Assembly: GCA_964504645.1 (NCBI GenBank)
Contig: CAZDGB010000300.1
Location: 1 to 9,081 of the forward strand
Origin: CAZDGB01 sp964504645
GTDB lineage: Bacteria > Planctomycetota > Planctomycetia > Planctomycetales > Planctomycetaceae
Reading direction: 5' to 3'
Length of the DNA: 9,081 bases
Part shown: in pieces, positions 1 to 6,826 of the stretch
How positions within the stretch are numbered: the first letter of the stretch is position 1
How the letters are laid out: each line of letters opens with the position of its first letter
Translations under genes and position numbers: made by a program
Notes under the pieces: model-generated
Databases searched by the model: none
What the model saw: only the letters and a program-made list of their open reading frames with translations
What the model was told of the DNA's origin: nothing

Positions 1-303
1 GGCGGGGAGTTCGGCCGCACGCCGATGTCCGAAAAGGGAGACGGCCGCGATCACAATCCGCACGGGTTTTCGATGTGGCTGGCCGGGGGCGGCGTGCGCG
101 GCGGGCAGGTGATCGGCGCGACCGACGACTTCGGCATGCACGCCGTCGAGAACCGGATTCACGTGCACGATCTGCACGCCACGATCCTGCACGCGTTGGG
201 ACTCGATCACACCCGCGTGATTTACACACACCAGGGCCGGCCGGAGCGGCCGACGGTCAACGAAGGTGCGGTGGTGACGCAGGTTTTCGGAGAACGGGGA
301 TAG
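1..303 (+). CDS. DUF1501 family protein, C-terminal fragment (5' end outside window)
   Basis: The reading frame is open from the first base to the TAG at 301-303, so only the last 100 residues are present. The fragment opens with GGEFGRTP, the hallmark of DUF1501 proteins, followed by GRDHNPHG and a WLAGGGVRGG segment. It then has a DLHATILHALGLDH block and a short basic tail, the usual order at the end of this family. DUF1501 belongs to the alkaline phosphatase/sulfatase-like fold; the His in GRDHN is in a position expected to bind metal. These proteins are usually secreted through a Tat signal and are often paired with PSD1 (DUF1549/1553) cytochrome-like proteins in planctomycetes, but the signal and any partner would lie to the left of the window. 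Its substrate is unknown. The gene ends one base before the next start codon, suggesting coupled translation. Confidence 0.93.
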   Translation, partial: GGEFGRTPMSEKGDGRDHNPHGFSMWLAGGGVRGGQVIGATDDFGMHAVENRIHVHDLHATILHALGLDHTRVIYTHQGRPERPTVNEGAVVTQVFGERG

Positions 304-304
304 C

Positions 305-1027
305 ATGCCGGTCGACGTCGCCGAATCTCGCCGCGATCTGGCGGCGATCTTTCGCTGGTCGGAACGCCTGGGACTGAGCGAAGGGATCTGCAATCACTAT
401 TCGTTCATGGTCGACGAGTCGCATTTCCTCATTAATCCGTTCGGCCTGCATTGGGCCGAGATGCAGGCCAGCCGGCTGCTGCTGGTCGATTCCGCAGGAA
501 ACGTCGCCGAGGGGAATGGTTCGGTCGAGCCGACGGCCCTCTTCATTCACTGGCGGATTCACCGCAGCCTGCCGCGGGCGAAGTGCGTGTTGCACACGCA
601 CATGCCGTATGCCACGGCGCTGACGTGCGTCGACCGGGGCCGGTTGGAGATGTGCAGCCAGAACTCGCTGCGGTTCTATCGCGACGTGGCGTACGACGAC
701 GATTACCAGGGGTTGGCGCTCGACTCCGGCGAAGGGGACCGCATGTGCCGCGCGCTGGGCGACAAGCGGGCGCTGTTTCTGGCGAATCACGGCGTGGTGC
801 TGGTCGGGCCGAGCATCGCCGCGGCGTTCGACGACCTCTACTACCTGGAGCGCGCCTGCCAGATCCAGGTCTTGGCGCAATCGACGCAGCGGCCGCTGAA
901 GATCGTCGATGACGCCATCTGCCGCAAAACGCATGAGCAGATGGTGCAGGACCAGTCGTTCGCGGACCGGCATCTGGCGGCGATCCGGCGGATCTTGGAC
1001 CGTGAATCGCCGGAGTATGCCGCGTGA
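305..1027 (+). CDS. class II aldolase/adducin family protein
   Basis: This 240-residue protein has the full length and motif order of the class II aldolase/adducin family (L-fuculose-1-phosphate aldolase, RhaD, AraD and relatives). Visible parts are the N-terminal GICNHYS loop (residues 27-33), a Glu in SVEP (E75) at the catalytic acid position, the zinc pair HTHMP (H97, H99), and the third zinc ligand in LANHGVVLVG (H162). Known members cleave or epimerise phosphorylated sugars, or act as decarboxylases; the substrate cannot be told from sequence. The C-terminal end, with a helix rich in Gln and a HEQM segment, resembles the uncharacterised adducin-like branch more than classical FucA. The ATG at 305 follows the upstream stop by one base and has GGGGA at 296-300. 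No signal peptide is seen, so it is probably cytoplasmic, which contrasts with its presumably exported DUF1501 neighbour. Confidence 0.93.
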   Translation: MPVDVAESRRDLAAIFRWSERLGLSEGICNHYSFMVDESHFLINPFGLHWAEMQASRLLLVDSAGNVAEGNGSVEPTALFIHWRIHRSLPRAKCVLHTHMPYATALTCVDRGRLEMCSQNSLRFYRDVAYDDDYQGLALDSGEGDRMCRALGDKRALFLANHGVVLVGPSIAAAFDDLYYLERACQIQVLAQSTQRPLKIVDDAICRKTHEQMVQDQSFADRHLAAIRRILDRESPEYAA

Positions 1028-1040
1028 AAAGTCGGCCACG

Positions 1041-1105
1041 CAAAGCCGCGGTTGGTAACCGCGGGTTTTGAAAGCCTAAGACCGCGGTTGCCGACCGCGG
1101 CTTTG
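1041..1105. repeat. double palindrome, also foldable as one 24-bp stem
   Basis: Two imperfect copies of a CCGCGGTT-centred palindrome lie 14-78 bases after the aldolase stop. The first (1046-1064) has arms CCGCGGTT and AACCGCGG around a 3-nt loop and is followed by gTTTT. The second (1082-1100) has arms CCGCGGT and ACCGCGG around TGCCG. The two units are also inverted relative to each other: 1041-1064 pairs with 1082-1105 over 24 positions, 22 Watson-Crick and 2 G-T, with a 17-nt loop. This looks like a dispersed intergenic repeat of the REP/BIME type. The first hairpin could also act as a weak terminator for the DUF1501-aldolase unit. Genome-wide copy number is unknown from this window. Confidence 0.75.
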
Positions 1106-1243
1106 GATGCGGCACAACTGTTACAACCGGCGCGTCCGGCACAAGGGGACCTCGCCGCGCGAAAGAATGCCGGTGTTGACTCCAATGCCGTTCCGAATGC
1201 TCCGATAAATCACGACGTAATGGATTCACGGATTCCTCGCGGC

Positions 1244-1248
1244 AAGGA
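1244..1248 (+). promoter_or_regulatory. ribosome binding site of the porin gene
   Basis: AAGGA is followed by a 7-nt spacer to the ATG at 1256. This favours 1256 over the in-frame ATG at 1220 and over the TTG further upstream, which lies inside the palindromic repeat. Confidence 0.65.
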
Positions 1249-1255
1249 TGCAGCG

Positions 1256-2704
1256 ATGACTGGCTCTCGGCATTGGGCGATGTTGGCGGTTCTGGCAATC
1301 TGTAACGCCGGTCTGGCGGCGGCAGAAGACCGGGTCAATCTGCCGGGACTGCTTTCGGAGGAGGATGCGCCGACGATCCTGCCGCAGGATTCGCCGCCCG
1401 CGCCTCCGAAGGACGAGGCCTACGAAGGGGCTGAACCGCCGGCTCCGGTTCCCGAAACTCCGATCGCGCCGTCGTCGGACTTCTGCTGCCCCGCCGTTTA
1501 CGTTTCACCCTACGCGGGAGACCTGTGGGAGCGGCCGGTGCTCTTGGGCGACTTCAAGGGCGGCCGCAGCGAACTGGCCGACGCGGGCTACACGATCGAC
1601 GTCAGCAATACGCAGTTCTATCAAGGGGTGGCGTCGGGTGGAGTCCGCCGCGATTTCGACTACGGCGGCCGGTTCGATTACTACTTGAACGTCGACGGCA
1701 AGAAAGCCGGCCTGCACGAAGGGTTCTTCATCACGCTGCACGCGGAGACGCGGTACGGCGAGGCGATCAATGCCGAGACCGGCGCCATCATGCCGGCGAA
1801 TTTTCCCCTGCTGTTTCCCATTCCCGGGCAGACGGTGACCGCCCTCACCGGCGTCAAATTCATGCAAGCGTTCTCGGAGAATTTCCTGGCCTTCGCCGGC
1901 AAGATCAACACGCTGGATGAGTTCCGGCAGCCGTTCAATCCGCGCCGTTACACGGATTCGTTCACGAACATGGCTTTGGCGTTCCCCGTGCCGGCGTCTC
2001 GCACGGTGCCCTATTCGACGCTGGGCGCAGGTTTCGCCGTGCTCCGCGACATGCAGCCGATCTTTTCGACGATGATCCTGGACACGAATAACACGCCGAC
2101 AACTTCGGGCTTCGACTCGTTCTTCAATAACGGAATGACCATCGTCAGCCGACTCGATATTCCGGTGACGTTCAACAATCTGCCGGGCCATCAAGGATTC
2201 TGGGGCACCTACAGCAGCGGAACGTACAGCGATCTATCGCCGACATCCTATTACGATCCGATTTTGGGAACGGTCACCACGACCGGCCGGCAGACCGGCT
2301 CTTGGTCGCTGTTCTATTCCGCCGACCAGGCGTTCTACGTCGATCCGCAGAATCCGAAGCGGAGCTACGGCATCTTCACCAACCTGGGACTGGCAGACAA
2401 CGGCCCCAGTCCCGTGCGCTGGTCGGCGAACGTCGGCGTGAACGGCGCCGTGCCATTCGATTCGCGCCCGCTGGACACGTTCGGCGTCGGCTATGCGTAT
2501 ACGGGGTATTCCCAGCCGGTTCACGATTTCCTGGCGAATCGCAATGATCAGGTGGTGGAGTTGTTCTACAACATTGCCGTCACGCCCTGGTTTCGTTTGA
2601 CGCCGGATCTGCAAATCCTCGTGCCGGCGCGCGAACAAACAATCAGCGGCGACCCAATCAATACCGACATCGTCCTCGGCGTCCGCGGCAAGATCGACTT
2701 CTGA
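1256..2704 (+). CDS. carbohydrate porin, OprB family
   Basis: From the ATG at 1256 the protein has 482 residues. It starts with a signal peptide (hydrophobic stretch about residues 8-23, likely cut near AAA-ED), followed by an acidic, proline-rich linker (about 47-72) and an unusual Cys-Cys pair (77-78). The barrel part then begins with WERPVLLGDFKGGRSELADAG and NTQFYQGVASGG, matching the start of OprB-type porins. It goes on with alternating amphipathic strands, a conserved FAGKINTLDEF segment, and long aromatic-rich strands. It ends in LGVRGKIDF with a terminal Phe, the usual signal for insertion of outer-membrane barrels by the BAM machinery. OprB porins let sugars diffuse across the outer membrane. 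There is no sugar-transport or sugar-degradation gene beside it, so the substrate is open. It stands alone on its strand and converges on tadE with only 8 bases between stop codons. The in-frame ATG at 1220 is an alternative start. Confidence 0.88.
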   Translation: MTGSRHWAMLAVLAICNAGLAAAEDRVNLPGLLSEEDAPTILPQDSPPAPPKDEAYEGAEPPAPVPETPIAPSSDFCCPAVYVSPYAGDLWERPVLLGDFKGGRSELADAGYTIDVSNTQFYQGVASGGVRRDFDYGGRFDYYLNVDGKKAGLHEGFFITLHAETRYGEAINAETGAIMPANFPLLFPIPGQTVTALTGVKFMQAFSENFLAFAGKINTLDEFRQPFNPRRYTDSFTNMALAFPVPASRTVPYSTLGAGFAVLRDMQPIFSTMILDTNNTPTTSGFDSFFNNGMTIVSRLDIPVTFNNLPGHQGFWGTYSSGTYSDLSPTSYYDPILGTVTTTGRQTGSWSLFYSADQAFYVDPQNPKRSYGIFTNLGLADNGPSPVRWSANVGVNGAVPFDSRPLDTFGVGYAYTGYSQPVHDFLANRNDQVVELFYNIAVTPWFRLTPDLQILVPAREQTISGDPINTDIVLGVRGKIDF

Positions 2705-2712
2705 TCCGGCGG

Positions 2713-3162
2713 TCACTCGTGCCGCATGTAGCTGCGGCTGGTGAGCGTGACGCTCTCCAGAAACTTCGCCGGGACGAAGGCGACGGCGGTGTAGGGAACC
2801 TTCGCCTCCACCATGACCAGATCCCGCAGCCGCGCATTGGCGCACTGGTTCTGCGGATCGGGATTGCCGGCGGCGGCGGTGACGGTGATCGTCACCGCGA
2901 CCTGGCTCGACGACACCTTCAGCGAGCTGATCAGGAAGTCGCGCACGGCGTTCTCGACCTCGCTGTTCGTCGCCCCGGTCCGGCCCGCAATGCGGCAGCC
3001 TTCGCGGGCGGCGCTGGTGACCAGATTTCCCGCCATCAGCGCGCGGCCGTATTCAATGATCCCCAGGCTGACGGTAAGAAACACCGGCAACACGAGGGCA
3101 AATTCCACCGCCGCGACACCCCGGCGTGAATCCGATTTCGGCAATGCAGAGAGACGACGCAT
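2713..3162 (-). CDS. TadE-like minor pseudopilin
   Basis: The 149-residue product has the TadE layout: a short basic leader, then RRGVAAVEFALVLPVFL, one membrane segment (about 16-38) ending in IIEYGRALM, and a periplasmic C-terminal part. G15 followed by Glu at the fifth mature position (E20) fits a prepilin-peptidase site, as known for TadE/TadF pseudopilins. Two cysteines, C56 and C107, lie on the outer side and could form a disulfide. TadE proteins are minor components of Flp-type (Tad) pilus or secretion systems. Here the ATG at 3160-3162 has AAAGG 8 nt upstream on the minus strand. It is last in the minus-strand group, after the TadG-like gene, and no Tad motor, secretin or Flp pilin gene is in the window. 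Confidence 0.88.
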   Translation of the reverse strand: MRRLSALPKSDSRRGVAAVEFALVLPVFLTVSLGIIEYGRALMAGNLVTSAAREGCRIAGRTGATNSEVENAVRDFLISSLKVSSSQVAVTITVTAAAGNPDPQNQCANARLRDLVMVEAKVPYTAVAFVPAKFLESVTLTSRSYMRHE

Positions 3163-3196
3163 GGCAAGAACCTTTAATGAACGGGATCACCTTCCC

Positions 3197-3361
3197 GTAG
3201 GGTTTGCCGAGGTATTGCGAAGCGAACCAGCTCGATGAAGTCCGAAGGCGGAAGTGGGAAGGCGGAAGTCCGACGGGAAACGTCTCTTCGTACTTCCGCC
3301 TTCCGACTTCGCCCTTCCGCCTTCCAGCACTGGTTCGCCCCGCAGACTCGGCAAACCCTAC
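3197..3361. repeat. 165-bp inverted-repeat element (MITE-like) between tadG and tadE
   Basis: The ends are perfect 15-bp inverted repeats, GTAGGGTTTGCCGAG at 3197-3211 and CTCGGCAAACCCTAC at 3347-3361. A second complementary pair lies inside, GCGAACCAG at 3222-3230 and CTGGTTCGC at 3330-3338. The core has two direct copies of AAGGCGGAAG (3245-3254, 3259-3268) facing two complementary copies of CTTCCGCCTT (3293-3302, 3314-3323). The whole can fold into one long hairpin around about 3269-3292. It has no coding capacity and no obvious target duplication. It fills most of the 215-bp gap between the TadG-like and TadE-like genes, so it would be transcribed with them. A non-autonomous mobile element or a dispersed structural repeat are both possible. 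Confidence 0.75.
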
Positions 3362-3377
3362 TCGACAAATCGCTCGG

Positions 3378-4547
3378 CTAGTCCACCAGCCGCGGCGACG
3401 AGAAGTAGGAGTCGTAGGCGATGCTCACGCGGCCGGGAATGACGGCCGGCGAACTGAACGGCGCCGGTTGCACGACGACGGCCTTGGGGTTGCCCGTCAG
3501 TTTGACGTTCAGAATGCGGATCGGCACGAACCGGGTCACGGTGTAGGTAGCATTGTTGCCCGGCCCAGCGACGTGCGAAAAGAGAGGAATCAGCCGCGGT
3601 TGGCCTTTGATCGCTTCCAGTTCGGCCTTGATGCCCGCGCTGATGCCCGTGTCGCCATTGATCGGGATCGGTCCGTTGTCGGTGGTGAGCACGCCGCCGA
3701 AGAACGACAAATCGTAGGCGTTGAGTCCGTAGAGAATCTGCCGCTTGAGGTCGTTGGTGCTGTTGTTCGGGCTGCCGAGGTCGACGGTGCCGCGATTGCC
3801 GGGCGGCAAAGCCTGGTTGCCGTAGGGATAGAGATCGACTTCGAGGATGCCGTCCGAAGCGTTGGTGACCGTGTTCGTCCCGGCGTTGTAGCGGTAGTTG
3901 TCTGCGCCGACGCCCGCCATCAACGCGGCCCAGGTCGGCTCATCCAACGCGATCGGCAGGATGCCGACGGTCCCCGTCGATCCGGTGGACAGCTTGACGC
4001 CGACGCCCGGCATCAACCCCGCGGCGGCCGTTTCGTGCAGCGCGGCGTCCTGGTAGCCGAGCGCCCTGCCGAACATCAGCGGCACGCGTCCGTCCGCACC
4101 GCCGGCTCCTTGATCGCGGCGCAACGAGACCTCGACCAAGTTGTAGGGCGCGGCCCCGAACGTCTTGGCCCATTTCCCGCCGACCGAATCCCAGGTGAGT
4201 TGACCATAGCGCATGTCGCGGGACGGGAGCACGTAAGTGGAACTGCGGTCCCCGTTGCGATGCAGTTGGGCCAGCGTGGTGGCGGCCGTGCCGGCGTTGG
4301 CCGCGGCCTGATTCGGCGTCAGCGTCGGAGCGACGCCCAGGCCATTGGTCAGTTCCAGCGCGGCGCCCAGCGCGGACGCATCCGCCCCGGACTGCAACTG
4401 GGTCTTGGTCATCGAGAGATAACCCAGGTCCACGGCGAAGGCCGTCATGGCGAACAGCATCGCCAGCATGGCCGCCGCGAGCACGAGAACCGATCCACGA
4501 CGATCAGGAATGGATGACTTCTGTCGATAGGCTTTCAGACGGTGCAT
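3378..4547 (-). CDS. TadG-like pilus assembly protein
   Basis: The 389-residue product carries a Tad-type N-terminal domain: a basic leader ending DRRGSV, one membrane helix (about 19-38), then FAVDLGYLSMTKTQLQSGADASALGAALEL. This is the classic pattern of TadG-like and related Flp pilus-assembly proteins, with a hydrophobic anchor followed by a long amphipathic helix. The remaining 300 residues lie outside the membrane and are rich in Gly, Asn and Thr. They hold a GDTGIS motif and a GQPRLIPLF segment, and I see no von Willebrand A metal-binding site. The role is inferred as a structural or accessory protein of a Tad apparatus or pseudopilus. The ATG at 4545-4547 has AGGGAG 6 nt upstream. It follows the small secreted protein gene by 49 bp and precedes tadE by 215 bp, a gap occupied by the inverted-repeat element. 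Confidence 0.86.
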   Translation of the reverse strand: MHRLKAYRQKSSIPDRRGSVLVLAAAMLAMLFAMTAFAVDLGYLSMTKTQLQSGADASALGAALELTNGLGVAPTLTPNQAAANAGTAATTLAQLHRNGDRSSTYVLPSRDMRYGQLTWDSVGGKWAKTFGAAPYNLVEVSLRRDQGAGGADGRVPLMFGRALGYQDAALHETAAAGLMPGVGVKLSTGSTGTVGILPIALDEPTWAALMAGVGADNYRYNAGTNTVTNASDGILEVDLYPYGNQALPPGNRGTVDLGSPNNSTNDLKRQILYGLNAYDLSFFGGVLTTDNGPIPINGDTGISAGIKAELEAIKGQPRLIPLFSHVAGPGNNATYTVTRFVPIRILNVKLTGNPKAVVVQPAPFSSPAVIPGRVSIAYDSYFSSPRLVD

Positions 4548-4596
4548 GGCGAACTCCCTACGGCTGTGCTCTGAAGATAATTCGAACGGCGATCTG

Positions 4597-5238
4597 TTAC
4601 GGTTGATACTCGTGCACGACGCGGTCGGTCTCGTCGGTGTAGACCAGGTCGCCGTTCGAGTAGTAGCGGACTTCCTTCAATACGAAGCGGGCGACGCGGT
4701 ACGAGGCGTAGCCGATGCGGGACTTCGCGACTGAATTGGCCGTGCTGTAGCCATTCAAGTTCCACAGCGACGTCGGTTGGCCAATGCGCAAATCTCCGTT
4801 CGAGCTACTGAATTCGCCCCACGTTTGCGAGTGCCCGTCGCGGACGGAGACCCACAAGTACGAGTCGAGCAGCCGCATCCGCAAGGTGTAAGTGATCGTC
4901 TCGTCGGGCGTCGAAAGCTGGTTGTTGTTCGGGAACGCCGTCCACTCGCGCGGCAGTTCGCCGTTCCACCGCTGCAGTTGCAGCCCGCCGGCGAAGTACT
5001 CGGGCTGCGTGCGATGGTTCAGCTCGAAGATGTAGAAATCGTAGTCCGGGTTCCCGCTGGGCGAAAACACGTTGAGAATCTGCGGCGATTCGTCATCCGG
5101 GTTCGGTTCGCTGATGACCAGCTCCCAGTCTTCCTCGATACGGTCGAACCAGGCCCAGGGGCCATCCCCTTCGGCGACATCCTGAGTCGCCAAGGCGATG
5201 ACGACGGCCATTCCAGTCAGCCAAACGATGCGAGCCAC
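4597..5238 (-). CDS. small secreted protein of unknown function, first gene of the tad group
   Basis: I do not recognise a named family. The 213-residue product begins with a basic residue and a hydrophobic stretch (about 4-18), which looks like a signal peptide. The mature part is acidic and rich in aromatic residues: it has an EEDWELVISEPNPD segment (about 35-48), then DYDFYIFELNHRTQPE and GGLQLQRWNGE, and many Tyr/Trp-containing strands. This suggests a beta-sandwich-like secreted domain, but no catalytic motif is visible. Translation starts at GTG (5236-5238 on the minus strand) with an excellent GGGGAGG 5 nt upstream. It lies directly upstream of the TadG-like gene on the same strand with a 49-bp gap, so it is probably co-transcribed and may be exported with, or act on, the pseudopilus. 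The gene call is firm; the function is unknown. Confidence 0.82.
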   Translation of the reverse strand: MARIVWLTGMAVVIALATQDVAEGDGPWAWFDRIEEDWELVISEPNPDDESPQILNVFSPSGNPDYDFYIFELNHRTQPEYFAGGLQLQRWNGELPREWTAFPNNNQLSTPDETITYTLRMRLLDSYLWVSVRDGHSQTWGEFSSSNGDLRIGQPTSLWNLNGYSTANSVAKSRIGYASYRVARFVLKEVRYYSNGDLVYTDETDRVVHEYQP

Positions 5239-5779
5239 TTTAGCCTCCCCTCTGTCCCGGCAAGATCGCGGAGACTGTCGTCTGCGGACGATCGCAGACC
5301 CGGCACAAACTCCGTGCGATGCGCGGCTCTGCGGCCCTGAACGGGGCGTCGTTGGAGGGGAACCAACTGGTCGAAAAGTGCGCGAACCAAGTCAATCGTG
5401 GGTCATGGCGTTGGACTGTCAAATGCGAGGCATTCCGCAGATTTCCCGCGGCGCGAAACGTCGCTTTTCGTCCGCAACCGACGTGGCGACCCGTCATCGC
5501 TTTTGGCGAAACGGCCGCGAATTCGCACAGTGAAAATTAGGGAACGCGCCCGCAAATACCGTATACGCGGTCGATCCGGCGCGGCGATGAATATTTCTGT
5601 TGGCCACGCCCTCGCACGCGGCAAATCCGTCGGAATCGGAAATTTATCGCGCTCTCGTCCGCTTCCTAGTGCCGGTTCACGCTTGCCGATTGCATGACGA
5701 CGCGGCGTCAAACCAGACTGGTTTCAGCAGCATTTGCTGCGCTTCAGTCAGGCATACCCGCCGAAGGACATGAGCTGCG
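5239..5779. other. 541-bp intergenic region between divergent genes
   Basis: This gap separates the minus-strand tad group from the plus-strand DUF1573 gene and should carry promoters for both, but I cannot place -35/-10 boxes with confidence. Seen in it are a 7-bp hairpin GTCTGCG/CGCAGAC (5280-5286 with 5293-5299) in the likely leader of the minus-strand group, AT-rich patches near 5530-5600 and 5640, and two adjacent palindromes at 5710-5740. Open frames here translate into Arg-rich, low-complexity products without a credible start context, so I call no gene. Confidence 0.6.
5710..5740. promoter_or_regulatory. two adjacent palindromes upstream of the DUF1573 gene (possible operator)
   Basis: AAACCAG-a-CTGGTTT (5710-5724) is a perfect palindrome with a single central base. 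Two bases later GCAGCA-tt-TGCTGC (5727-5740) is another perfect one. They end 39 bases before the DUF1573 start codon. Such compact dyads often bind dimeric regulators, though the short spacers make an RNA hairpin less likely for the first. The regulator is unknown. Confidence 0.4.
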
Positions 5780-6826
5780 ATGTGGCGCAAGATAGCCATT
5801 ACGGTACAGACGGCCGCCTTGATCGCGGTCGGCGCGGCGATTCGATCCGTCCCGAAACAGGCGGAGAGCGCTGCGCCTCAACCGGCGTCCGCAACCGCGC
5901 TGGCTGGGGGCGCGCCACGGGCGTCGATCTCGGACGCCACGGTGAACGTGGGCGAAATTCCCGCGGGTAAGCCGGTGTTGCATGAGTTTGTCGTAGCGAA
6001 TTCGGGATCCGCCCGGTTGGAGATCACAGCGAAGCCCCGCTGCGGCTGCACTGTCGTCGACTATGCCAAGTCGATGGAGGCAGGACAGGAGAGCCGCATC
6101 AAGCTCGAACTCAGCACGCGTCGCCTGCGGGGAGAATTCGAGAAGTTTGTCGATGTAGAAACCAACGATCCCGAGCAGCCCAAAATCCGGTTGAAGGTGG
6201 CCGGCCGGGCCGTTCCGGCCGTCGAGGTCAAACCCAGCCAAAGTCCGGTCGTGCAGTTCAGCGCGAACGAACCGACGATGCTGGAATTGACGCTGAACAC
6301 CGCGGATTCCGTCGCCGTGACCGATGCCCAAATCGACGCGCCGTATGCGCAAGCGGCCTTAAATTCTCTGGAATCGGGCCGATATCTGTTGCAGATCACA
6401 TTTCAACCGGAAACGCCGTTCGGCCGTGTGAGTCACACGCTGATGCTGACGACCACCGCCGAATTCCAGCCGCAGATTCCACTGACGATTTTCACCGAAA
6501 AAGGGATCATAGTGTCCCCCCCATTGCTGAGGCTGGCGGTCGACCGCGCCTCTGCGGGAGACACCATGCGAGGTAGCGTTCTCTTGAGGAACGCGGGCCG
6601 CTCTCTGCGCATCCTGGAAGTTGTCAGCCCGGATGAATCTCTCGAGGTCGAAGTCTCGGCCGTCAAAGAAGGAATGCTGTATCGGCTCACGGCCACTTGT
6701 CGTGGCGAGGCGGAATGGAACGCTTCCCCCGCGATCACGGTAAAAACTGACGATCCAGATCAGCCGCTGCTGACGGTTACTGTGCGAAAAAGTTCACGGC
6801 CCTCCCGGGTCGCACTCACGCGGTAA
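5780..6826 (+). CDS. DUF1573 domain protein, exported or membrane-anchored
   Basis: The 348-residue protein begins with a short basic leader and a hydrophobic segment (about 5-21), a signal peptide or anchor, then an Ala/Pro linker (about 29-46). A DUF1573 domain fills roughly residues 48-145. It has GEIPAGKPVLHEFVVANSG, the diagnostic KPRCGCTVV (C88 and C90), and a closing VETNDPEQPKIRLKVAGR segment. DUF1573 domains have an immunoglobulin-like fold related to the ASH/MSP group, and their exact function is not settled; the CxC pair may bind or form a disulfide. Residues 146-348 look like one or two further beta-sandwich domains ending in a VKTDDPDQPLLTVTV strand that echoes the first domain, but without a CGC motif. 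The ATG at 5780 has AAGGA at 5764-5768, 11 nt upstream, a rather long spacing. It stands alone between two long gaps. Confidence 0.88.
   Translation: MWRKIAITVQTAALIAVGAAIRSVPKQAESAAPQPASATALAGGAPRASISDATVNVGEIPAGKPVLHEFVVANSGSARLEITAKPRCGCTVVDYAKSMEAGQESRIKLELSTRRLRGEFEKFVDVETNDPEQPKIRLKVAGRAVPAVEVKPSQSPVVQFSANEPTMLELTLNTADSVAVTDAQIDAPYAQAALNSLESGRYLLQITFQPETPFGRVSHTLMLTTTAEFQPQIPLTIFTEKGIIVSPPLLRLAVDRASAGDTMRGSVLLRNAGRSLRILEVVSPDESLEVEVSAVKEGMLYRLTATCRGEAEWNASPAITVKTDDPDQPLLTVTVRKSSRPSRVALTR

Noticed and set aside
1176..1217. TTGACT with a downstream GATAAAT as a porin promoter
   Set aside because: The spacing of about 22 bases is too long for a sigma-70 promoter, and planctomycete promoters do not reliably follow that consensus.
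1505..2194. 229-codon minus-strand open frame inside the porin gene
   Set aside because: His/Arg/Glu-rich shadow of the porin frame, which has a signal peptide and porin motifs.
3204..4517. 437-codon plus-strand open frame opposite the TadG-like gene
   Set aside because: It is Arg/Gly/Asp-rich shadow sequence typical of high-GC DNA. The minus-strand frame has clear Tad motifs, a membrane helix and a ribosome binding site.
5398..5697. 99-codon plus-strand open frame in the divergent gap
   Set aside because: Product is Arg/Ser-rich with no recognisable motif, it has no credible ribosome binding site, and other frames overlap it equally well.
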